The notes beneath the pieces are model-generated. The model saw only the letters and a program-made list of their open reading frames with translations, was not told the origin of the DNA and searched no databases. Below, piece after piece: positions 18,900-25,307 of a stretch of DNA of 64,000 bases (positions within the stretch are counted from its first letter, which is position 1; the number at the start of each line of letters is the position of its first letter). Made by a program: the position numbers and the translations under genes. Source of the stretch: Gammaproteobacteria bacterium (GTDB lineage Bacteria > Pseudomonadota > Gammaproteobacteria > Ga0077536); the NCBI GenBank assembly GCA_009692265.1, contig SHZM01000003.1, positions 1 through 64,000 on the forward strand, written 5' to 3'.

Positions 18900-19535
18900 A
18901 TGACGCCTTTCATTGCTTTGCTACTAGTCCTGTTCACCAGCGTAGGTGTTTATCCTCCTGCAACTTTCGCAGTTGCGGCGATCGAGGGCCATTGGCTCGT
19001 AAACGAAGATGATAGCGACGATCCGCACGAGCAACTGGAAGGCCTTTACGTCGTCCGGGCCACGCCAATTTCCCCGACCGCCGAGGAACGCGCGCGGGCT
19101 GGCCAATCGCGCCAAAAACAGGTGTTCCAAGAACTGGAAATCGCAAATATCCGCCGAGGAATGCGGGCCGAGGCTGACATAGGGGATCTCGCGAGAGTTT
19201 TGAATACCGAGGATCTGACGATCACCCCGAGCGACACCGGTTACGTATTCAAGTACAGCGACGGCTTAAGCCGCAATATTTCGCCGCGCCATGGTGGGCC
19301 GGTATACACCGCCAAGGGCGACGAATTCGTCGCCGACGAACTCGGCAAGAGCATGGTGTACTGGCGCGGTAACAGCCTCGTGATCGAAACTTTGCTGGCG
19401 CCTCGCGGCAACATGTCGGAAGAGATCTCACTGAAACCAGGGCAAAATCGGTTAAAGGTTCACACCAAACTAAGCAATCCGGATTGGTTGGTCGACGCCG
19501 AAATAATCCGAGTTTTCGACCCACCCTCCGAGTGA
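18900..19535 (+). CDS. hypothetical secreted protein
   Basis: A 211-residue protein without a family I can name. It begins with a signal-peptide-like stretch ('FIALLLVLFTSVGVYPPATF', residues about 3-25). The rest is hydrophilic and acidic, consistent with a periplasmic protein. The start ATG lies six bases after TAGGAAAC. A stem-loop follows its stop (19545-19580). Confidence 0.65.
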   Translation: MTPFIALLLVLFTSVGVYPPATFAVAAIEGHWLVNEDDSDDPHEQLEGLYVVRATPISPTAEERARAGQSRQKQVFQELEIANIRRGMRAEADIGDLARVLNTEDLTITPSDTGYVFKYSDGLSRNISPRHGGPVYTAKGDEFVADELGKSMVYWRGNSLVIETLLAPRGNMSEEISLKPGQNRLKVHTKLSNPDWLVDAEIIRVFDPPSE

Positions 19536-19544
19536 GTTGCTTCA

Positions 19545-19580
19545 GTGCTGGAGCTTTGGTGATCAACAAAGCTCCGGCAC
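19545..19580. terminator. bidirectional stem-loop terminator
   Basis: Arms of 14 bases, GTGCTGGAGCTTTG (19545-19558) and CAAAGCTCCGGCAC (19567-19580), pair with one G-T wobble around an 8-base loop. It lies between the convergent genes ending at 19535 (+) and 19596 (-). There is no clear T tract, so it may also be an mRNA-stabilising hairpin. Confidence 0.6.
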
Positions 19581-19595
19581 CGAGCCTACAGATTT

Positions 19596-20804
19596 CTAAC
19601 CTGCCTTCTTGGTAGCGTTGAAGAGCTTCAAATAATCCGGCGACAGCTTATCGACTCCTTTCGCCGCGGCGTGTTCAGCGATCTTGGCTCCCACGGCCGC
19701 GGTCAACTCGCCGCGAAACACCGTGTTGTTGTCCCGCAACCAATCTTCCGACGCGAAGCGATTCACATTGAGCTTGTTGATTTTTGGGATCGCAAAACGC
19801 GCGATGAGTTCATACGAACGCTTGGTCTCGGCCCAATCGGCCCAATGATTATCCAGGTGCAGGAAGCAGCCGAAGCCTCCAGCCTGTGCAGTCAGGCGTT
19901 CAACCTGCGCCACGTAATCATCGGGAGTTCCGATGACGGCGAATCCCGTTTCGATCATGTAGTCGACGGGATCTACTCCCGGCGGCGTCCCCAACGGCAG
20001 TGCCGCGACCTTAGACATGTAGTCGATCCAACGCGTCAAGCCGTACTGGACGTTAGCGCGCGCCTTCTCGCGAGTTTCGGCGACATGCACCGGGCCTACT
20101 AGGCGCCAGCTAGCACGATCGATCAATTTGCCATATTCGCGTGCGGTTTCCTCTGCAATCGCCCAATTCGCTGCCAATGCGTTGAAGGCCCCGGCCGAAG
20201 TCGCACCGATCGACAACAGACCCAAACCAAACTTGCCTGCCGCGCGCGCGCCTGTCGGCGAAACCTGATTCGCGACAGCCATTTCGACTCCCGCTGGGTT
20301 GTACGGCAGGAATTGGAGTGAGGCATTGTTGAGTTCAAACCAATCGGTCTTGGCTGTTACGGTCTCGCCATTGAGCAGACGTACTAACGGATCGATGGCT
20401 TCTTCCATGCGATCACGCACGCGCGGAGTCGGTATCCCCTGCATAAAAGCGTCCGAAGGCAGCGAGCCGGGCCCGACCCCGAACATCGCTCGACCGCGCG
20501 TCATGTAATCGAGTTGGCGAATCCGATCCGCAAGAATATAGGGGTGATGATAGGGCAGCGACGAAACGCCTGTCCCAAGTCTAATGCTCCGGGTCCGCTG
20601 TGCCGCCGCCGCAATGAACAACTCCGGACTCGCCGTGATCTCCCAACCGCCGGAGTGATGCTCGCCAATCCAGGCTTCGTCGTAATTCAGCTTGTCCAGC
20701 CACTCCACGAGCTCGAAGTCGTGTTCAAGCGCCAGGATCGGATTCTCGTCGGGTGGTGTGTGGGGAGGAATGAATGCTCCAAATCGTAGCCTTGATTGCG
20801 CCAT
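19596..20804 (-). CDS. LLM-class flavin-dependent monooxygenase
   Basis: A 402-residue bacterial-luciferase-like protein of the limonene monooxygenase type. Signatures are 'RFGAFIPPHTPPDENP', 'EAWIGEHHSGGWE', 'IRLGTGVSSLPYHHPYILAD' and 'RAMFGVGPGSLPSDA', all family-typical. It uses reduced FMN (or F420 in some members) with oxygen. It has its own promoter region and a likely shared terminator at its end. The substrate is unknown, though the terpene-like acyl-CoA cluster further along makes a cyclic or aliphatic hydrocarbon conceivable. Confidence 0.85.
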   Translation of the reverse strand: MAQSRLRFGAFIPPHTPPDENPILALEHDFELVEWLDKLNYDEAWIGEHHSGGWEITASPELFIAAAAQRTRSIRLGTGVSSLPYHHPYILADRIRQLDYMTRGRAMFGVGPGSLPSDAFMQGIPTPRVRDRMEEAIDPLVRLLNGETVTAKTDWFELNNASLQFLPYNPAGVEMAVANQVSPTGARAAGKFGLGLLSIGATSAGAFNALAANWAIAEETAREYGKLIDRASWRLVGPVHVAETREKARANVQYGLTRWIDYMSKVAALPLGTPPGVDPVDYMIETGFAVIGTPDDYVAQVERLTAQAGGFGCFLHLDNHWADWAETKRSYELIARFAIPKINKLNVNRFASEDWLRDNNTVFRGELTAAVGAKIAEHAAAKGVDKLSPDYLKLFNATKKAG

Positions 20805-20851
20805 GTACGTCGCTCCTTCATTAATTTTTTACGGTTTGCACCCAAATATTG

Positions 20852-20978
20852 GGACTAGTACCTCTGCGGCGTTGCAGTCCCTTGACAGAGCTCTCTATGC
20901 CTGCGGGACAGCGCCATGCATTGCGGCCCGTGGCGGGCTCTGAACAAACCAAAATCTCCGTGCAGAAGTACTAGGTCC
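20852..20978. repeat. imperfect inverted-repeat element (~127 bp)
   Basis: GGACTAGTACCTCTGC at 20852-20867 and GCAGAAGTACTAGGTCC at 20962-20978 are imperfect inverted copies (one mismatch and one extra base) enclosing about 94 bases with no gene. The size fits a miniature inverted-repeat element or a structured leader upstream of the LLM gene. No flanking duplication is clear. Confidence 0.4.
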
Positions 20979-21066
20979 GACACTACACCGAAATCGCTTG
21001 CGCGCAATACCAGGTAGCTAGAACACGATCTGGAGTTCTCGCTCTGTGACCTGCGCTGAAATATGC

Positions 21067-21456
21067 TCAATGCAACAATTGGCCCGTGAAACGATCCCGA
21101 GTTGCCCAGAATGGACATTGAGGACACTTTTCACCGTCGGGATAATCGATCCCTTCCTGATGCGGGCAACCCATGATCGCATCGGTGACGACAACGCTTT
21201 TTGCCGCATGCAACTTTATAAACTCCTTGATATCAGAACTGATCGTCTCATCGGTTCGAACATCGGCGGTATCGGAATACCACTTGTTTAGCACATCCGG
21301 AGCTTCACCTTCAGCGCGTACGATGCCCACCACGACCTTACTTGCACGCTGATTCGTTGGGCCATAAAACGCTATAGTAGCCACAGGGTATCCCCTGAAA
21401 CCCCTACGGGCTTGCTGAGTAAGTTTGTCGCGATTCCATCGATCTTTAAACGACAC
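21067..21456 (-). CDS. conserved hypothetical protein
   Basis: A 129-residue protein. It has a metal-site-like C-terminal pattern 'GCPHQEGIDYPDGEKCPQCP', with three cysteines and a histidine spaced as in small zinc-binding proteins. The frame is clean and the residue composition looks coded. I recall similar uncharacterised proteins in gammaproteobacteria but cannot name a function. It lies beyond the integron array and I see no attC beside it, so I treat it as chromosomal rather than a cassette. Confidence 0.6.
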   Translation of the reverse strand: MSFKDRWNRDKLTQQARRGFRGYPVATIAFYGPTNQRASKVVVGIVRAEGEAPDVLNKWYSDTADVRTDETISSDIKEFIKLHAAKSVVVTDAIMGCPHQEGIDYPDGEKCPQCPFWATRDRFTGQLLH

Positions 21457-21665
21457 GCATTACTCCGCAGATTTCGGCCCAACACTCACAGTCAGCTGCG
21501 CAGGCCACGAAGCGTGAAATAGAAACGCCGGTCCGTCACTGCGCCGATTCCATTGGCTTGATACTCATTGAGGCCCCCCTCCAGGGACTTTCAGGCTTGA
21601 TCAGCAAGCTGAGTGTCCTAGCAAATTGAGAGTTCATCAATTCATGCCCAGCAAGGAGGGTCCAA

Positions 21666-21780
21666 AGGCGATTCTATACCACGACCCATCAACATTATTG
21701 GGGGATCGATTTACCTGCGAAGCAAATGTATGAGCGCATCATTAATCAAGCCGGCGGAATCGTGCTTCATCGCAATATTG
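21666..21780 (+). pseudogene. IS110-family transposase N-terminal remnant
   Basis: The frame starting at 21666 reads RRFYTTTHQHYWGIDLPAK and then QMYERIINQAGGIVLHRNIE. This matches the N-terminus of IS110/IS1111 transposases (YxGIDLHAKxMYVCI.D..G..LLHRN). A strong AAGGAGG ribosome site is at 21653-21659, but the expected start codon is AGG instead of ATG. Homology fades after about 38 codons, so only the 5' end of the gene remains. Confidence 0.65.
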
Positions 21781-21854
21781 AAGACCGATCCAGCGCAGCC
21801 CGCCGCAGTCAACAAGAGGGGGGTAAAAGCCCTCCCTTACCCGATTAGGTATCA

Positions 21855-21890
21855 CCCTGTTCAGGGGTCGCTCTACCCCTTCCGACAGGG
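21855..21890. other. stem-loop of unknown role
   Basis: CCCTGT (21855-21860) pairs with ACAGGG (21885-21890), and AGGGGT (21863-21868) pairs with ACCCCT (21875-21880), with a small internal loop. It lies between the IS110 remnant and the last integron attC, and could be a terminator or a transposon end. Confidence 0.4.
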
Positions 21891-21973
21891 CGATCGTCGC
21901 GTATAGGGCTTCTGATACGGTCGATTTTTTTCACTGCCGGCATGCCAATTATTGACTCCCGGTTTTTCTACAG

Positions 21974-22062
21974 CCTCAACGCCGCCGATAAGCCGCGTGG
22001 ACCACCGCACTAAAATCTCGACTCCAATACGGCACCGCGTCGGCTCCATTGGCTGGTTAGGC
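21974..22062 (-). repeat. integron attC site 3 (after higBA)
   Basis: Read on the minus strand it starts with R'' GCCTAAC (overlapping the higA stop), then the L'' arm CCAATGGAGCCG, a long imperfect stem, the L' arm CGGCTTATCGG, and ends with R' GTTGAGG. L'' and L' are complementary apart from an extra base, as expected for attC. The same boxes recur in the other two sites. Confidence 0.8.
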
Positions 22063-22347
22063 GGCAAACTCAATCGACGTGACCCCGGTGAGGTCCGTTG
22101 ACTGCTTCGCTTTCCACAAATCATAGTTGTGCTGCATGGCGAGCCAACTCTCGGGGGACCGACCAATCGCTTTCGATAACCGAAGTGCCATTTCGGGGCT
22201 AATGCCGCTCTGCTCATTAATGATACGGGCCAGCGTAGAAGCAGATACACCCAGACTTTCCGCTAAACTTCGAATGCTCAGTTCGTACGGATCAAGATAA
22301 ACATCTCGGATGAACTCACCTGGATGCGGCGGGTTATGCATACTCAT
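22057..22347 (-). CDS. higA: HigA-family antitoxin
   Basis: A 96-residue XRE-type antitoxin. It has the HigA signature 'HPGEFIRDVYLDPYELSIRS' followed by the helix-turn-helix 'LAESLGVSASTLARIINEQS' and 'LRLSKAIGRSPESWLAMQ'. The start overlaps the higB stop (TAATG), and the stop TAA lies inside the R'' box of attC 3. The toxin-first order is standard for higBA. It neutralises HigB and probably represses the operon. This pair forms the third integron cassette; TA cassettes are thought to stabilise arrays. Confidence 0.9.
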   Translation of the reverse strand: MSMHNPPHPGEFIRDVYLDPYELSIRSLAESLGVSASTLARIINEQSGISPEMALRLSKAIGRSPESWLAMQHNYDLWKAKQSTDLTGVTSIEFAA

Positions 22348-22625
22348 TAGTGGTAGTCCTCGTAGTCGAGGAGATGGATGTCTCCATCTCGGAACTCAAA
22401 GGTTAGTCGCCAGTTGCCGCTTACTGAAATTGCCCATTGGCCCTTAGAACTTCCTTTTAATGGATGAAGTTTGAAACCTGGAACATCCATGTCTTGAATC
22501 GTTAAGGCAGTATCTAAAGCAGCTAGAAGTATCCGAATTCGCTTCGCGTGGGTGGCTTGAATCCCTGACGTTTTCCCGGATTCATAAAATCGAAGTAGTC
22601 CCTTATGGCGAATCGTTCGAATCAC
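22347..22625 (-). CDS. higB: HigB-family toxin (RelE superfamily mRNA interferase)
   Basis: A 92-residue RelE/HigB-type ribosome-dependent nuclease. Family features are 'GLLRFYESGKTSGIQ', 'FKLHPLKGSSKGQWAISVSG' and 'WRLTFEFRDGDIHLLDYEDYH', the last giving the conserved core strands. The length is normal and the frame is intact, so the toxin may be active. It is the first gene of cassette 3, 53 bases inside the cassette boundary. Confidence 0.9.
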   Translation of the reverse strand: MIRTIRHKGLLRFYESGKTSGIQATHAKRIRILLAALDTALTIQDMDVPGFKLHPLKGSSKGQWAISVSGNWRLTFEFRDGDIHLLDYEDYH

Positions 22626-22678
22626 AGAGCAAATATAGACTCGTGTTGCGCGTCACGCAACAATTGCCGCCTAACGCC

Positions 22679-22767
22679 CCCCAACGCCGCCGATGAGCCG
22701 CGCGGGCCACTCCGCTAAACCTTCGACGCCGATCTTTCACCGCGTCGGCTCGATTGGCTGGTTAGAG
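22679..22767 (-). repeat. integron attC site 2 (after ridA)
   Basis: On the minus strand: R'' CTCTAAC (22761-22767), L'' CCAATCGAGCCG, central stem, L' CGGCTCATCGG, and R' GTTGGGG (22679-22685). A second core-like GTTAGGC lies ten bases further (22669-22675), so the exact crossover point could be either. Confidence 0.8.
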
Positions 22768-22782
22768 GGCGCTTTATTGCTC

Positions 22783-23166
22783 TCATTTGGCAGCGGTGAC
22801 TTCTAGCTCGATAAGCATGTTCGGCCATACCAAGCTTGGCAAAAATGTCAGCATGGATGCAGGCGAATGGCTCCCGAGATAGCGGCTGCGTATGTCGCGA
22901 TATCCCGCAATGTCTTCTCGCCGGATTAAGTGCTGCGTGAGCTTTACGATATCCGCAACGCTCATCTCCGCTGCCGCGAGAATTTTAATAATGTTCTGCC
23001 AGGCTAGTTCGGCCTGCTCGGCAAACCCTGCAGGTAGATCGCCGGTATCGCTATCAATGCCCGGCGTACCAGACACGTAGAGGATTCTTGTGGGGGTTAT
23101 CATTTCTATCGCATCGCTGTACGAACCTACATGCTTCGCGATTCCAGCATTTACTGTCCGATTCAT
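22783..23166 (-). CDS. RidA family protein
   Basis: A 127-residue YjgF/YER057c/UK114 protein. It has 'ILYVSGTPGIDSDTGDLPAG', 'AELAWQNIIKILAAAEMS', 'DIVKLTQHLIRREDIAGYR' and the closing 'PNMLIELEVTAAK'. The active-site arginine of true RidA, normally just before the last strands, is not at its usual place (sequence ASMLTFLPSLVWP), so imine/enamine deaminase activity is doubtful and it may belong to another Rid subgroup. It is the sole gene of integron cassette 2, between attC 1 and attC 2. Confidence 0.85.
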   Translation of the reverse strand: MNRTVNAGIAKHVGSYSDAIEMITPTRILYVSGTPGIDSDTGDLPAGFAEQAELAWQNIIKILAAAEMSVADIVKLTQHLIRREDIAGYRDIRSRYLGSHSPASMLTFLPSLVWPNMLIELEVTAAK

Positions 23167-23331
23167 ACGCGAGACTCCTTCTAGTTTTCACCCTGAACTG
23201 AAATGACAACAGATCTCTTCCAGTCGAATAAGCTTAGGCGATTCTAAGTGCCCGTATCTTTCGCCAAATGCCCATGCCGCAATGATTCTGAGTTGCGTAC
23301 CGAGCATGGATGTCCGAAGGAGTTTCGCGCG

Positions 23332-23400
23332 TTCTAACGCGCCGATGAGCGGCGCCGAAGTGCGCGGCACGAAGGCGCCCGCTCCATTGGCTGGTTAGCC
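23332..23400 (-). repeat. integron attC site 1 (after mrr-like gene)
   Basis: On the minus strand: R'' GGCTAAC (23394-23400), L'' CCAATGGAGC, an inner stem GGCGCC...GGCGCC, L' GCTCATCGG and R' GTTAGAA (23332-23338). It is 69 bases long, begins right after the end of the mrr-like reading frame and is the shortest of the three sites. Confidence 0.82.
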
Positions 23401-23401
23401 A

Positions 23402-23894
23402 TCAATCCTCCAAGAAATAGTCGCCATCTATTCGCTTAACCTCGAACGTGGCTTCTGTCGTGACGCCCACGTTGTTATCGATCATGTTATTCGGTAAGTG
23501 CCGTTCCATCGATCAAAATGATTTTCGTTTCAATGGCATTTACGTAATCGTAGGCGTCTTTGGTGAACGACGAAGTGGTTATGAATATCCCTTTCCTCGC
23601 TCGCTGACCCTGCAGTACACCGGCAAATTTCTGGATCTCTGGGCGGCCCACGACCCCGGTCCAGCGCTTGGCTTGGATATAGATGATATCTAGGCCGAGA
23701 CGGTCTTCTTTGATTATTCCATCGATTCCTTCGTCGCCGGACCGGCCAATGGCTTGGCCCGCCTCCCGTCGAGAGCCGCCGTAGCCCATTTTTACCAATA
23801 GGTCGACCACGAGTTCCTCGAAGGATGCGGGGGATTCAGCTGCCGCACAGAACAGAGGGATAGTAAACATGAATCCAAGAACAGCGCTTCTCAT
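23402..23894 (-). pseudogene. Mrr-like restriction endonuclease domain, frameshifted
   Basis: The frame from 23894 encodes an Mrr catalytic domain: 'SFEELVVDLLVKMGYGG', 'GDEGIDGIIKED' (the Asp of PD-(D/E)xK), 'IYIQAKRW' (QxK), 'VGRPEIQKFAGVLQGQRARK' and 'GIFITTSSFTKDAYDYV'. It stops at TAA (23487) after 135 residues. The missing Mrr C-terminus continues in another frame as 'YMIDNNVGV...FEVKRIDGDYFLED' and ends at 23402, right before attC 1. One extra A near 23487 explains this. The usual Mrr N-terminal DNA-binding domain is absent; instead there is a signal-peptide-like start (GFMFTIPLFCAAA). It is the first integron cassette, beginning within ten bases of attI. Confidence 0.75.
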
Positions 23895-23897
23895 TGC

Positions 23898-23952
23898 CGC
23901 TAACAGCTAAGTGAACGTCATATTGACGTAGAGCTTTACGTCGTTTTGACGT
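23898..23952 (-). other. attI: integron attI-like recombination site
   Basis: On the minus strand a core GTTAGCG (23898-23904) sits at the boundary between the intI leader and the first cassette, four bases before the cassette gene's ATG. Upstream of it are two spaced imperfect palindromes, ACGTCATATTGACGT (23915-23929) and ACGTCGTTTTGACGT (23938-23952), as plausible integrase-binding repeats. The rest of the leader to 24227 (about 275 bases) shows no gene I can support and should contain the cassette promoter. Confidence 0.65.
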
Positions 23953-24227
23953 GTTTGTGCGTGGTGCATTTTGGGTTTCGCTTTGTCGATTTCGGTAATT
24001 CGGGAAAATGCCCGTGCTTTTCAGCGATTTCTATCATGAGAGACCTTCTATCGCTAGGTGGCGACTTCGAAGGGTTTGGTGAAATGCCTCAGGATGACGC
24101 CGATCTGACAGACCGTGTTTAAGCGCGGCTGGCCCCATTGCTTATCGACCTCCTGTTCCGGTAATTCGCACCGGACATCTCTGGAGGCACAAGGACGTGA
24201 CTTCTTCATCCTCTTTATCTTGAGCGC

Positions 24228-25182
24228 GTGCGCGCGGCTGTCCGCGTGCGCCATTACAGCATCCGTACCGAGCAGGCCTATCTGTACTGGGTACGTCGGT
24301 TCATCTTGTTTCATGAGCGTCGGCACCCTGAGTCGATGGGTGAAATCGAGGTCGCGGCTTTTCTAAGTCATCTGGCCACCGCGGCCAACGTAGCACCGGC
24401 GACGCAGAACCAGGCGCTAAATGCTATTGCCTTTTTGTACAGCGCGGTCCTGGACCGCCCGCTGGGTGAGCTTGGCGGGATTGCTCGCGCCAAACAACGC
24501 GAGCGACTACCAGTCGTGTTAACCGTGGACGAAGTCGCGCTTGTGCTGTTGCATCTTCCTCCGCGAATTTGGCTCGTGGCTTGTCTGCAATATGGCTCCG
24601 GCTTGCGGCTGCTCGAAAGCGTACGGTTGCGGGTCAAGGATTTGGATTTTACGCATCGCGCGATCCTTGTACGTGACGGTAAAGGCGGCCGTGATCGTGT
24701 AACCACGTTGCCCGATGAATTGCTGCTGCCGCTGGAGCGCCATCTGGCCGAGCGGCTAACCTTGTTTGAGCGGGATATCGCGGAGGGTGCCGGCGAGGTC
24801 TTTTTGCCCAATGCGCTTGCGCGCAAATATCCTAGCGCGCCGACCGAATGGGGTTGGCAGTACGTTTTCCCGGCCGATGAAGTGTCGTATGACCCGCGCG
24901 GTGGCGGTAAGCGCCGTCATCATCTTGATGAGCAGCGAGTACAGCGGGCTGTGCGGCGGGCCGTGTTATCGGCCAGCATCAATCCGCCCGGCAAGTTGCC
25001 ATACCCTGCGACATTCCTTTACCACACACCTACTCGAACGAGGCGCGGATATACGCACGGTACAAGAGCAACTCGGGCACCGCGATGTGCGTACCACGCA
25101 GATCTATACCCATGTCATTAAGCGTGGCGGCCTGGCGGTTAAGAGTCCGCTGACGGCGGTACTGGCTAGGCGCCCGCCTTAG
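24228..25182 (+). pseudogene. intI: integron integrase IntI, frameshifted
   Basis: A tyrosine recombinase of the IntI class, divergent from the cassettes as expected. The first frame (GTG at 24228) has 'VRHYSIRTEQAYLYWVRRFI', 'ATQNQALNAIAFLYSAVL', 'YGSGLRLLESVRLRVKDLDF', 'VRDGKGGRDRVTTLP' and the IntI-specific patch '[19 protein letters not shown]'. Near 25000 the frame is lost; the C-terminus resumes one frame over as '[20 protein letters not shown]', '[20 protein letters not shown]' with the catalytic R, H and Y. One extra base in CCGCCCGGC explains it. The N-terminus also looks slightly short, as a TGA at 24198 closes the frame upstream. Confidence 0.85.
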
Positions 25183-25307
25183 TCAGCCGGTGATCGTCTG
25201 ATCTTCCAAAACTGAGGTCTCGATAGCCATTATCGGTCCACTCAGCTATTCTCGAACCCACTCTATCCCTCGTCGCCCGCAAGGCATGCGCTGCATAGGA
25301 GCCCCCG

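Noticed and set aside
21873-22250. 125-codon minus-strand frame overlapping higA
   Set aside because: It runs through higA and attC 3 in another frame; the sequence has no family features.
21974-23400. A CRISPR-like repeat array
   Set aside because: The repeated segments are 69-89 bases, contain genes between them and fold as attC sites; no regular short spacers exist.
24054-24326. 90-codon minus-strand frame opposite the intI start
   Set aside because: It overlaps the N-terminus of intI on the other strand and resembles no family I know.
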